The translations under genes were made by a program, and so were the position numbers. The notes below the pieces were generated by a model that saw only the letters and a list, made by a program, of their open reading frames with translations, searched no databases and was not told the origin of the DNA. This document shows, piece by piece, positions 15,357 through 26,394 of a stretch of DNA of 41,141 nucleotides (its first letter is position 1; each line of letters opens with the position of its first letter). Source of the stretch: an uncultured Planctomycetota bacterium (GTDB taxonomy: Bacteria; Planctomycetota; Phycisphaerae; UBA1845; Fen-1342); the NCBI GenBank assembly GCA_900696535.1, contig CAADGM010000056.1:1-41141 (forward strand). Direction: 5' to 3'.

Positions 15357-16966
15357 GGGACACTTCCAATCTCCTGGGGCTGGGCGTCGATCTCGAGCTT
15401 GCGGCGTGTCGAGGGCACGTCGCGTAGGTCGCGCCGCGCGGCCGGCCGCGCCCGGCCCTGGGCCCAGGTTCGCAGGGCGGTGATTTCCTCGGCCATCGTT
15501 CTGGACAGGGGCACGGTCGCCTGAAGGGCCGCCAGGATGTCGCCGGTGACGATGTCGCGCCCCAGCGGGAACGCGTCGTACAGCGCACTGACCACGGCCT
15601 CCTCGATCTCGGCACCGCTGAAGCCGTCGCTCGCCTCGGCCAGCCCCTCGAGGTCGAACTGCTCGACGCGGCGACCGCGCTTGGCCAGGTGAATCTCGAA
15701 GATTCGCCGGCGCTCCGGCGCGCTCGGCAGGTCGACAAAGAAGATCTCGTCGAGGCGCCCCTTGCGGAGCAGCTCGGGCGGGAGCTGCGAGATGTTGTTG
15801 GCGGTGGCCAGCACGAAGACCGGCTTCTGCTTCTCGCTCAGCCAGGTGAGAAACGTGCTCATCACGCGGGCGGTCGTGCCGCCGTCCGTGCCGCCGGAGG
15901 CCTGCGAGCCGCTCATCGCCTTGTCGATCTCGTCCACCCACAGCACGACGGGTGAGATGCTCTCGGCCACGCCGATCGCCCGACGGATGTTCTCCTCGGA
16001 CGAGCCGACCAGACTCGAGAACATGCGGCCCACGTCGAAGCGGAGCAGGGGCATGTTCCAGGCGCTGGCCACCGCCTTCGCGCACAGGCTCTTGCCGCAG
16101 CCCTGCACACCCACGAGCAGCACGCCCTTCGGCGCCGGCAGGCCGTACTCCCGCGCGGCCTGCGAGAAGGCCGCGGCGCGCTTGGTCAGCCAGCCCTTGA
16201 GCTCGTCCAGCCCGCCGGTGTCCTCCATGACCGCCTGCGACTCGTAGTAGTCAAGCAGCCCGCTCTTGCGGATGATCTGCCGCTTCTCCGAGAAAACCGT
16301 CGACACGTCGGCGGCGGACAGATTCCCGTCGCTGATGATGGTCTTGGCGAAGACGTTCTCGGCTTCCTGAAGGGTCAGCCCAAGCGCCGCCTGGATCAGC
16401 CGCTCGCGGTCGCGCGGACCGAGCTCGATCCTGATGTTCGTGGCCGCGGCGACATCCTCGCAGATGCGGTGGAGCAGCAGGTCCACCTCGTCCGTTCCGG
16501 GCAACGGGTAGTCAATGACGCACAGGTCCTTCTCCAGCTCCCGGGCGACGTCGAGAACGGGCGCCGTGATCACGATGGTCTTGTAGCTGTCGGACAGCGC
16601 CTGCGCGACCTCGCGAAGCCGCCGAATCACGCCCACGTTGCAGTCCCGCGGGCGGATGAACATGTGGAAGTCCTTCAGCAGGTAGATCGCGGGCTCCTTC
16701 TGCTCGATCACCGCGGACAGCGCCTCGACGGGGTCAGACAGCCCCTTGCCCCGGGGCCCACCGGCGCCGTCGCCAGCGCGCAACAAGCCAGTGGTGACCG
16801 ACCACGTATAGAGCTGCTTGTTGCGGCGTTCGGCCAGCGCGACCAGCCGCTGCTCGACGCGGCGCTCCTCCCACGTGACCACGTAGATCACCGCGTACCG
16901 CGCGCGGATGAGCGTCTCGAGCTCGTCGATGGGGGCCGCCGTACGACTCCTGGCCGGCTCACTCAC
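15353..16966 (-). CDS. Ycf46-like AAA+ ATPase
   Basis: A 537-residue cytoplasmic ATPase. The N-terminal region (about 13-180) has the Ycf46 pattern [20 protein letters not shown] and [12 protein letters not shown]. It looks like a second, degenerate P-loop-like fold. The AAA module has Walker A GVQGCGKS (286-293), Walker B VLWVDEID (DE 345-346), sensor 1 ATAN (387-390), an Arg region [10 protein letters not shown] (401-410) and sensor 2 GFSGAEIEE (448-456). All catalytic parts are intact. It starts at GTG 16966, overlapping the radical SAM gene by 8 nt, and its stop overlaps the DUF1257 start. Ycf46 homologues in cyanobacteria are linked to carbon use, but its substrate here is unknown. Confidence 0.9.
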   Translation of the reverse strand: MSEPARSRTAAPIDELETLIRARYAVIYVVTWEERRVEQRLVALAERRNKQLYTWSVTTGLLRAGDGAGGPRGKGLSDPVEALSAVIEQKEPAIYLLKDFHMFIRPRDCNVGVIRRLREVAQALSDSYKTIVITAPVLDVARELEKDLCVIDYPLPGTDEVDLLLHRICEDVAAATNIRIELGPRDRERLIQAALGLTLQEAENVFAKTIISDGNLSAADVSTVFSEKRQIIRKSGLLDYYESQAVMEDTGGLDELKGWLTKRAAAFSQAAREYGLPAPKGVLLVGVQGCGKSLCAKAVASAWNMPLLRFDVGRMFSSLVGSSEENIRRAIGVAESISPVVLWVDEIDKAMSGSQASGGTDGGTTARVMSTFLTWLSEKQKPVFVLATANNISQLPPELLRKGRLDEIFFVDLPSAPERRRIFEIHLAKRGRRVEQFDLEGLAEASDGFSGAEIEEAVVSALYDAFPLGRDIVTGDILAALQATVPLSRTMAEEITALRTWAQGRARPAARRDLRDVPSTRRKLEIDAQPQEIGSVP

Positions 16967-18032
16967 AATGGGGCACCTCCGCGCACGCCTGGACGTCGGC
17001 CCGGGCTGCCAGCACCGGGTCGCCCGGCGCCAGCGCGTGCAGAATCGGCAGCAGCGACGCGCTCAGGTCGTGGCAATAGATGCGGCCGTCGCGTCCGATC
17101 GTCACGCGGGCCGTGCCGACCTCGGCGCCGGTCCCCCCCGCGACCGGCGCCGAGCGATCCAGCGTGGGCGTCTGCCAGACGAGGCGGCTGTCGCGCAGCA
17201 GCGCGATCGCGCGGGCCACGTCGCGACGCGTGTTCAACCGGCCCAGCTCGGGGTCCACCGACGCCGGCCCCACCGGCACGTATCCGGGATAGAGCTGGAA
17301 GCGGAGCCCGGGCAGCGCATCCGAGAGCCAGCGCACGATGGGCCGCAGGCAGCACTCCACGTGCCCGGGCAGCAGCACGTGACGCACGATCACCGCGGCG
17401 CTCCGCGTGGCCTGGAGCAGGTTCGCGCGAGCCACGCGGGTGTAGTCCGGGATGCGGGCAATGCGCGCCGCGCACGCGTCCTGCCCGAACTTCAGGTCCG
17501 CCAGGTACCAGCCCACCACGCCGCTCAGCAGGTCCAACACCACCGGCGACATGTACAAGTTCGTGTTGATGGCCAGCGGCAGGCGGTTGTCGGTCGCCTG
17601 CGCCAGCGCGAGAAGCGTGTGGACGTGCAGCGTCGGCTCGCCGCCCAGAACGCTGATGCATTGGGCTCCCCGCGTCACAGCACGCTGGAGCGCCTCGGCC
17701 AGCGCGGCCGGTACAACCAACTCACCCGCCCCGGGATCGAAGGCCTGCGGCGCCTCGTCGCAGAAGCTGCACCGGAAGCTGCACCCGCCCAGGAAGACGC
17801 GGTACGCGGGGACCAGCTCCGGCTCCTCGTTGTAGCTCAGGTAGTGCTTGTAGACGCGGCTCTCCGCGCTCAGGCCGCACTTGCCCCGCTGGCCGGCGAC
17901 GCGGTCCACGCCGCACCGCCACGCGCACAGGCGACAGTCGCGCAGCATCCGCCGGGCCGCGAGCCTTCGGCGCTCCAGCGATTGGGCCGTCGGCCGCGCG
18001 GGGTCGAGGGGCTGGCTGTGCGCTTGGGGCAT
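16959..18032 (-). CDS. Radical SAM protein, PflA-like subgroup with extra N-terminal Cys cluster
   Basis: A 357-residue radical SAM enzyme. The 4Fe-4S/SAM motif is GGCSFRCSFC (C84, C88, C91). A second Cys set, C33, C36, C40 and C52 (CRLCAWRCGVDR and KCG), precedes it. This matches a PflA-like family of unassigned activase-type proteins. SAM-binding GGEP (from about residue 145) and a TIM-barrel core follow. ATG 18032 is chosen because GGAG stands 8 nt upstream; ATG 18038 is also possible. It is the first gene of the seven-gene operon. No glycyl radical enzyme or other obvious substrate is encoded nearby. Confidence 0.88.
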   Translation of the reverse strand: MPQAHSQPLDPARPTAQSLERRRLAARRMLRDCRLCAWRCGVDRVAGQRGKCGLSAESRVYKHYLSYNEEPELVPAYRVFLGGCSFRCSFCDEAPQAFDPGAGELVVPAALAEALQRAVTRGAQCISVLGGEPTLHVHTLLALAQATDNRLPLAINTNLYMSPVVLDLLSGVVGWYLADLKFGQDACAARIARIPDYTRVARANLLQATRSAAVIVRHVLLPGHVECCLRPIVRWLSDALPGLRFQLYPGYVPVGPASVDPELGRLNTRRDVARAIALLRDSRLVWQTPTLDRSAPVAGGTGAEVGTARVTIGRDGRIYCHDLSASLLPILHALAPGDPVLAARADVQACAEVPHCE

Positions 18033-18090
18033 GACCATCGCTCCGGACCGCGTCGGCCGGATAACGGCGCCACGGTTCCTCAACGCGCTG

Positions 18091-18120
18091 TTGAGCCGGG
18101 CCACCCCGGCTCCATAGAAT
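18091..18120 (+). promoter_or_regulatory. Candidate promoter of the sigma factor-kinase operon
   Basis: TTGAGC (18091-18096) and TAGAAT (18115-18120) are separated by 18 nt, about 70 nt upstream of the sigma factor start. Assigned by consensus match only. Confidence 0.45.
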
Positions 18121-18187
18121 CACTACGCGAAGGGCTGGGGTCGCTCGCAACGTGTCGGCGCCAGAGTCCGGAATGTCGAGGCCGACC

Positions 18188-18790
18188 ATGCCGTCCGACG
18201 CCGAATCCCGAGATGCCCGGGGGCTCATGCCGCTGGTCTACGACGAGCTGCGCGGTGTCGCGGAGCGGTTCTTGCGCCGTCAGCCGGCCGGCTTCACGCT
18301 CCGCCCAACCGAGCTGGTCCACGAGGCGTGCCTGCACCTGATGCAGCACGGTCACGCGGACTGGACGAGCACGGGGCACTTCCGCGCCATCGCCACGCAC
18401 AAGCTCTGGCAGATTGTGGTCGACCAGATCCGCCGGCGCTGCGCCGCGAAGCGCGGCGGCGCCCTCGCCCGCGACGTGGCCGAGCCGCAGGCCGGCACGG
18501 CTCCGCCGCCGCCGGCCGCGCCGCGTCGGCACGTCTCCCCCGAACAGGTGACCGTGGAGTGGCGCGATCGGGACGTGGACCTGCTCGACCTGGCCGACGC
18601 ACTGGCCGGATTGGCGGACGAGAGCCGACGGCTGCATGACGTGGTCATGCTGCACTGGTTCGGCGGCCTGACGCATGCCGAGGTCGCCGCGCACCTGGGC
18701 GTCAGCCCGAGTACCGCCGAGAAGGACTTCCGCTACGCGCTGGCGTGGCTGCGCCGGCGCATGGAGTCGGAGACGCCGCATCGCGACTAG
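18188..18790 (+). CDS. ECF-type RNA polymerase sigma factor (planctomycete type)
   Basis: A 200-residue sigma factor. Region 2 runs over about 14-90 (LMPLVYDELRGVAERFLRRQ, then LRPTELVHEACLHLM). Region 4 covers about 140-195 with the helix-turn-helix HAEVAAHLGVSPSTAEKDF. The two are joined by a Pro-rich linker. The pattern matches the Sigma70_ECF family, abundant in planctomycetes and often paired with Ser/Thr kinases. ATG 18188 is chosen because GAGG stands 6 nt upstream. An earlier ATG (18173) and a GTG (18152) have weaker sites. The Ser/Thr kinase gene follows after 7 nt, with no anti-sigma factor gene, so control by phosphorylation is likely. Confidence 0.9.
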   Translation: MPSDAESRDARGLMPLVYDELRGVAERFLRRQPAGFTLRPTELVHEACLHLMQHGHADWTSTGHFRAIATHKLWQIVVDQIRRRCAAKRGGALARDVAEPQAGTAPPPPAAPRRHVSPEQVTVEWRDRDVDLLDLADALAGLADESRRLHDVVMLHWFGGLTHAEVAAHLGVSPSTAEKDFRYALAWLRRRMESETPHRD

Positions 18791-18797
18791 CCTGCAC

Positions 18798-20093
18798 ATG
18801 CGGGTCCGCGCCCTGCTGGACGCGGCGCTCGAGCAGCGCACAACGCTGCGGACGCACTTCCTGCGCGCCACGGCCAGCGACGCCGACGTGCTGCGCGAGG
18901 CGCTCGCCTTGCTCCCGCACTATGCCGCCGTCTCGCAGCGGTCACCCGATCCCGTAGCCACCCATCCGGCCATCTTGCCGGGCACAACGACGCTTCGGCA
19001 GGCGCTGGGCTTCGAGAGCGCGGAGCACCTGCCGGACTGGGAGCCGCCTTTCGCGATCCCGCCCTACTACGCCGTCGTGGAGGTGGTCGGAGCCGGTGGC
19101 ATGGGCGTCGTCTACCGCGCGGTCGACTCGCGACTTGGGCGCGAGTTCGCGGTCAAGCTGCTGCGCAGCCGGCTCCGCTCCAGCGAGGACCGCCGCCGCT
19201 TCAAGCATGAAGAGGAGCTGCTCCGCCAGCTTCACCATCCCGGAATCGTCCGCCTTCTGCACGGCGGAGTGGCGACGCGCGTGTACCCCGCCGCCGGGGG
19301 CGACGTGATCGATGAGCGGCCGTTCTTCGTCATGGAGTTCGTGCGGGGCCGCTCGCTGCTCGACTACGCCACCGCGCAGCGGCTCAGTAGCTTGCAGCGC
19401 TTGTCGCTCTTCGTCGCCATCTGCGCGCCGGTCGAGTACGCCCACCACCGCGGCGTCGTCCATCGCGACCTCAAGCCGGAGAACATCCTGGTCGACCAGT
19501 CGGGCCAGCCGAAGGTCCTCGATTTCGGGATCGCCCGGCTGATGTCGCTGGTGCCCGCGGGGCTCGGGCCGCCGGGCCGGTTCACCGGGACGGTTGCGTA
19601 CGCCAGCCCGGAGCAATGGTCGGGCCGCGACGACGCGCTCACGCCGGCGAGCGACGTGTACACGCTGGGCCTGATCCTGCACGAACTCCTCACGGGACAG
19701 CTCCCGCTGCGGACGCGCGGCCGCGTTCAGCTCGATCTGCGAAGCGTCGCGCTGCCCAACGGCGGGCCGGATGCCGCGGCCCGCACGCCGGCGTTTCGCT
19801 ACGCGGTTCGCGCGGTCATTGCGGCGGCGCTGCGCAAGACGTCCGGCCGGGGCTACACCGACGCGGGAGAGATGGCCACGGACCTGTCGGCCATCGTCTC
19901 GACATACGCCACAGGTCGGACGTGGCGCGAGTGGCTGGCCCGCCTGGGCCAGGTTGGGGTGTCGGGGCCGGTCCGCCCGGAAGGCCGGGACGCGGGCCAC
20001 GACCGGGCCACGCACGAGCGCCTGCTCGCGGCGATCCTCCGGCGGCGGGTCGGGCAGGCGATGGACGACGACGTGCTGCACGACCCACCGTAA
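18798..20093 (+). CDS. Cytoplasmic Ser/Thr protein kinase
   Basis: A 431-residue Hanks-type kinase. A roughly 85-residue N-terminal region (helical, ending FAIPPYYAVVEVVGAGG) leads into the kinase domain. The glycine loop is GAGGMG (98-103), the ATP-binding lysine K120 (FAVKLL), the catalytic loop VHRDLKPENI (HRD 222-224), DFG is 242-244 and the activation segment ends in YASPE. All key residues are intact, so it should be active. No transmembrane, PASTA or WD segment is seen, unlike many planctomycete kinases. ATG 18798 lies 7 nt after the sigma factor stop with no clear ribosome binding site, which suggests translational coupling. The sigma factor is a likely target or partner, which is inference. 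Confidence 0.9.
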   Translation: MRVRALLDAALEQRTTLRTHFLRATASDADVLREALALLPHYAAVSQRSPDPVATHPAILPGTTTLRQALGFESAEHLPDWEPPFAIPPYYAVVEVVGAGGMGVVYRAVDSRLGREFAVKLLRSRLRSSEDRRRFKHEEELLRQLHHPGIVRLLHGGVATRVYPAAGGDVIDERPFFVMEFVRGRSLLDYATAQRLSSLQRLSLFVAICAPVEYAHHRGVVHRDLKPENILVDQSGQPKVLDFGIARLMSLVPAGLGPPGRFTGTVAYASPEQWSGRDDALTPASDVYTLGLILHELLTGQLPLRTRGRVQLDLRSVALPNGGPDAAARTPAFRYAVRAVIAAALRKTSGRGYTDAGEMATDLSAIVSTYATGRTWREWLARLGQVGVSGPVRPEGRDAGHDRATHERLLAAILRRRVGQAMDDDVLHDPP

Positions 20094-20147
20094 CCGCCGC
20101 CCCGGGCACGCGCGGCAGCTCCGGTCGCCGCCCTCACCGGGTTGGGG

Positions 20148-20153
20148 TAGCAT
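20148..20153 (+). promoter_or_regulatory. Candidate -10 box of gcvH
   Basis: TAGCAT is followed directly by GCCCGCT, 60 nt before the gcvH ATG. The -35 is not recognisable. It shares the -10 plus GCCCG pattern seen at other genes here. Confidence 0.35.
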
Positions 20154-20213
20154 GCCCGCTCGGCGGACGCGCCCAGCGACCGGCCGGCATGGGTTCAGAA
20201 GGAGTGCCCGGGC

Positions 20214-20594
20214 ATGGCGGTTCCCAGCGATCGCAAGTACTCGAAGACGCACGAATGGTTCAAGGCGAACGGCCAGACCGTGACCATCGGCATCACGCAG
20301 TTCGCCGCCGACGAGCTCACCGACATTACCTTCGTCGACCTGCCCAAGGTCGGCGCGACGATCACGGCCGGAACACCCTTCGGCGAGATCGAGTCCGTGA
20401 AGGCGACGGCCGATCTCAAGACCTCGATTTCGGGTCAGGTCGTCGAGGTCAACCGGCGGCTCGCCGATGAGCCCGGGCTCGTCAACAGCGATCCGTTCGG
20501 CGAGGGCTGGATGCTCCGTGTCCAGGTCTCGGATCTCGCGCCGCTGGCCGCACTGATGGACGGACCGGCGTACGACCAGGTCACGGCGAAGTAG
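20214..20594 (+). CDS. gcvH: Glycine cleavage system H protein
   Basis: A 126-residue lipoyl carrier protein shuttles the aminomethyl group from GcvP to GcvT and on to Lpd. The lipoylation site is K63 in EIESVKATADL. YSKTHEW at the N-terminus, FVDLPKVGA, and LVNSDPFGEGWMLRV near the C-terminus are family features. AAGGAG stands about 9 nt upstream of the ATG. gcvP follows 1.3 kb downstream with an unrelated gene between. gcvT is not in this window. Confidence 0.97.
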   Translation: MAVPSDRKYSKTHEWFKANGQTVTIGITQFAADELTDITFVDLPKVGATITAGTPFGEIESVKATADLKTSISGQVVEVNRRLADEPGLVNSDPFGEGWMLRVQVSDLAPLAALMDGPAYDQVTAK

Positions 20595-20640
20595 GCGAGG
20601 GTTGCTCTCGCGCAAAGAGCACGGGGACTGGAGGGACACG

Positions 20641-21579
20641 GTGCTCCGCCGTCCACGCGTCGCCACGCTGCTGCTCGTCGTCGTGGGCGCGGCGATCTCG
20701 TGCCAGGCCCCGCGAACGGCGCCGACGCCGGCGTCATCCCGAAACACCGACGGTGCGCCGCCTGCCCTCCACAACGTCCAACGCGTTACGGACTCGCTGA
20801 TCAGCGGGAGCATGCCGCAGGGAGACGCGGGCTTCGACGCCCTGCGCGAACTGGGCGTGCGGACGATCATCTCCGTCGACGGAGCGACGCCCGACGTCGA
20901 ACGAGCGCGAGCCCGGAGCATGCGCTACGTGCATGTTCCGGTCGGTTACGACGGCATCCGGCCGGACGCGGCGGCGATTCTCGCACGGGCGGCCCGGGAC
21001 TTGCCGGGCCCGATCTACCTCCACTGCCACCACGGCAAACACCGCGGGCCGGCCGCGTGCGCGCTCATCGCCGTGATGCTGGGGCAGATGTCAACGCAAG
21101 ACGGCGAGGCGTTCCTCCGGCTGGCCGGGACGTCGCCCGACTATCCGGGCTTGTTCGCCAGCGTGGCGGCGGCGCGGCCGATCACGCCAGCGGAACTTGA
21201 CGCCGTGCCGCCCTCGTTTCCGGAAATCGCCCCGCGTCCGGCCTTCGTTCAAGCCATGTCGATGGCGCAGGACGCCTACGACCACCTGGTCGAGATCCGC
21301 GACGCCGGCTGGGCCGTCCCGCCGCACCATCCGGACCTCGTCCCCGCGGCCGAGGCCGCCCGGCTCGAAAGCCTGCTTCGCGGCTTGCAAGACGACCAGG
21401 AGACCCTCCGGCGACCGGACGGTTTCCGGCATTTGATGGCCGCCAGCCAGGCCGCCGCCGCGGCGCTGGAGACCGCCATCGTCTCGGCGGCACCGGCCGC
21501 CGAGTTGGCAGCCCGGCTATCGGCCGTGGGGCATACGTGCCGCGACTGCCATGTCCCCTATCGTAACCCCGCGCGATAG
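20641..21579 (+). CDS. Exported fusion of dual-specificity phosphatase-like and cytochrome c'-like domains
   Basis: A 312-residue protein with an N-terminal signal of the type VLRRPRVATLLLVVVGAAISC, where Cys21 may be a lipidation site (lipobox AISC is imperfect). Residues about 40-190 form a DSP/PTP-like domain with the P-loop HCHHGKHRG (nucleophile C129, R135) and an upstream Asp-rich loop (YDGIRPD) that could supply the acid. Residues about 205-312 are helical and end in CRDCHVPYR (C300, C303, H304), the covalent haem site and C-terminal pattern of cytochrome c'. GTG 20641 is preferred because GGAGGG lies 5 nt upstream. It lies between gcvH and gcvP. The substrate is unknown; export makes it unlikely to counteract the nearby kinase. 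Confidence 0.78.
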   Translation: MLRRPRVATLLLVVVGAAISCQAPRTAPTPASSRNTDGAPPALHNVQRVTDSLISGSMPQGDAGFDALRELGVRTIISVDGATPDVERARARSMRYVHVPVGYDGIRPDAAAILARAARDLPGPIYLHCHHGKHRGPAACALIAVMLGQMSTQDGEAFLRLAGTSPDYPGLFASVAAARPITPAELDAVPPSFPEIAPRPAFVQAMSMAQDAYDHLVEIRDAGWAVPPHHPDLVPAAEAARLESLLRGLQDDQETLRRPDGFRHLMAASQAAAAALETAIVSAAPAAELAARLSAVGHTCRDCHVPYRNPAR

Positions 21580-21875
21580 CCATTCACGTACCAACCCGGT
21601 CCGAACGCACTGCGGGCGTAGCATGCCCAGCGTCCGCGCACAGTCCCGCCGCAGTCAGCGGCGCGGCGCGTCGGCCCCTGCCGCCGCGTACCCCGGCTGG
21701 CGCTGAAGTGCCCGCCCACGGGCCCTCCCGCTACAATCTGCACACTGGCGCTGGCCGTCGCCGATGCGCGACCGGCCAAGCGTCGCGGGGCGGCAGGTTG
21801 CCGACAGCGGACGCCGCGCGAGGCGCGTCCGGGGTTGCCGGCCCGATCCGCCGCCCGCCCAGCGAGGAGTGCTGA
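21580..21875. other. Intergenic region upstream of gcvP with two -10-like boxes
   Basis: This 296-bp stretch holds TAGCAT-GCCCAGC (21619-21624) and TACAAT (21732-21737) as possible -10 elements without clear -35 boxes. I looked for a glycine riboswitch and saw no matching conserved core. GAGGAG upstream of ATG 21876 serves as ribosome binding site. Nothing else is recognisable. Confidence 0.45.
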
Positions 21876-24851
<2,976 letters not shown>

Positions 24852-24879
24852 GCATGGCAGCGATGAAGCAGACACTCAC

Positions 24880-24933
24880 CACGAAGGACACCAAGGTCAC
24901 GCTTACCACGAAGGACACGAACAACACGAAGAC
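24880..24933. repeat. 9-bp tandem array, unit about CACGAAGGA
   Basis: Six consecutive 9-mers run CACGAAGGA, CACCAAGGT, CACGCTTAC, CACGAAGGA, CACGAACAA, CACGAAGAC, just after the gcvP stop. The units resemble the GGCACGAA array inside lpd. Confidence 0.75.
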
Positions 24934-24973
24934 GAGAGCAAGTTGCTGGGGACAGGCGGCCTGGCCCGGCAGG

Positions 24974-25098
24974 AGAGTCAACCCCCCCATGTCCAACGAG
25001 TAGCGTCAGCCCCCCGAGTCCGATGAGTAGCGTCGGACCTCCGCGTCCGACGTTCGCCGCACCCCGACTGGCCGTCGGACACGGGGGTCCAACGCTAC
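24974..25098. repeat. 27-bp direct repeats plus an inverted copy, between convergent genes
   Basis: A divergent copy (about 24974-24997) and two clear copies (24998-25024, 25025-25051) follow the pattern GAGTAGCGTCRGMCCYCCG... TCCGA. An inverted copy (25074-25098) pairs with 25027-25051: GTAGCGTCGGACCTCCG against GTAGCGTTGGACCCCCG, about 21 of 25 matching. This can form a long stem between gcvP and the second pilT-type gene, and may act as a bidirectional terminator. Confidence 0.65.
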
Positions 25099-25116
25099 GA
25101 ACGCACGGCGCGTGCG

Positions 25117-26256
25117 CTAGCCCGGACCGCCGCCGCGCTTAATGCGGTGCACGAGCGTCTGGGCGCTGGTCTTGATTCCGGTGAGGCGGCTCTTGAGGGC
25201 CTCGCGGCTGGGGGCGTACTCCATGGCGATGTCCGTGTAGACGAGCCCCTGCTCGATCAACTCGACCAGCGAGTGCGTGAAGTTGCGCATGCCCACGTCG
25301 GTTGAGCCGGCGATGATCTCGGGGATGTCGGTGTCGCCGCCCTCGCGGATCTTCTCGCGAACCACCGCGTCGCCCAGCAGCACTTCGGTCGCCGGCACCC
25401 GGGAGATCGCCGGATCGATGGCCGGAACCAGCCGCTGCGCGCAGATGGCCTTGAGGGTGTTGGCCAGCGAGCTGCGGATGAAGGCGTGCTGGTCGGCGGG
25501 GAAGAACTCGAGGATGCGGCCCAGGGCCTGCATCGCGTCGGCCGTGTGCAGCGTGCAGAACACCAGGTGGCCCGTCTCGGCGGCCTGCAGCGCCGCCAGC
25601 AGCGTCTCCCGGTCGCGCGTCTCGCCGATGAAGATGATGTCCGGGTCCTGCCGGACCGCGTGGCGCAGGGCCTCGGCGAAGTTGGGCACGTCCAGTCCGA
25701 TCTCGCGCTGGCTGACGATGGCCTTCTTGGGCTTGAAGGTGTACTCGATCGGGTCTTCCACGCTGATGATGTTGACCGACTGCAACTCGTTGATGTGGTC
25801 GATCATCGCCGCCTGGGTCGTGCTCTTTCCGCAGCCCGTCACGCCGCACACGATGATGATCCCCTCGAACGTCTCCTCGGCCAGTTTCCTGTAGATCGGG
25901 GGCAGCCGCAGCTCCTCGAAGCTGGGCACGCGACCCTTGACCCGGCGAATCGCGGTGTGCATCTGGTCGCACGAGCGCAGGATGTTGATCCGGAACCGGT
26001 CGCCGTTCGGCAGGTTGAAGGCGAAGTCCAGCCCGCCCTTCTCCTCCCAGATGCCCTTGCGGTGCTCGGGAATGATGGGCTCCATCAGCCGCTCGATGTC
26101 GCGGCTGTTCACCTCGAACGGCGCCATGCTCGTCCGTCGAAGCTCACCACCAATGCGGTAGCATGGGGGGACGCCGGTCTTGAGGTGCAGGTCGCTGGCT
26201 CCCAGCGACTCCATCTTCTGGAGCAGCGGAATAATCGACTCGGGGCGCGTGCTCAT
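25117..26256 (-). CDS. PilT/PilU-family ATPase
   Basis: A 379-residue pilus-retraction-type ATPase. The N-terminal domain contains SDLHLKTGVPPCYRIGGEL. Walker A is GVTGCGKS (138-145), the Asp box ISVEDPIEYT (164-173), Walker B DPDIIFIGE (204-212) and the His box GHLVFCTLHT (229-238). The C-terminal segment (VVREKIREGG, about 318-327) corresponds to the AIRNLIRE motif. ATG 26256 has AGGA about 7 nt upstream. It is distinct in sequence from the PilT-like protein at 11780-12832, so they are not recent duplicates. No other pilus gene is nearby; type IV pili are presumably encoded elsewhere. A TATGCT box at 26319-26324 may be its promoter. Confidence 0.92.
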   Translation of the reverse strand: MSTRPESIIPLLQKMESLGASDLHLKTGVPPCYRIGGELRRTSMAPFEVNSRDIERLMEPIIPEHRKGIWEEKGGLDFAFNLPNGDRFRINILRSCDQMHTAIRRVKGRVPSFEELRLPPIYRKLAEETFEGIIIVCGVTGCGKSTTQAAMIDHINELQSVNIISVEDPIEYTFKPKKAIVSQREIGLDVPNFAEALRHAVRQDPDIIFIGETRDRETLLAALQAAETGHLVFCTLHTADAMQALGRILEFFPADQHAFIRSSLANTLKAICAQRLVPAIDPAISRVPATEVLLGDAVVREKIREGGDTDIPEIIAGSTDVGMRNFTHSLVELIEQGLVYTDIAMEYAPSREALKSRLTGIKTSAQTLVHRIKRGGGPG

Positions 26257-26394
26257 CAGAGTTCCTTGCGCAGGCCGCAGCGCGGCGCCGACGCGGAGAG
26301 TTGGCGGATCCTCAACTGAGCATAGCACGCCGGGGCAGGCGGTGACAGGGCAACGTGCGCGCCCGGTCGAAGGGCGATCCAGCCGCAGGCCGGG

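Noticed and set aside
20641-21579. Phosphatase opposing the nearby Ser/Thr kinase
   Set aside because: The phosphatase domain has an export signal and a haem-binding domain, so it should act outside the cytoplasm where the kinase is.
21580-21875. Glycine riboswitch before gcvP
   Set aside because: I looked for the paired aptamer core on the plus strand and did not find the conserved GGAGAG-type elements.
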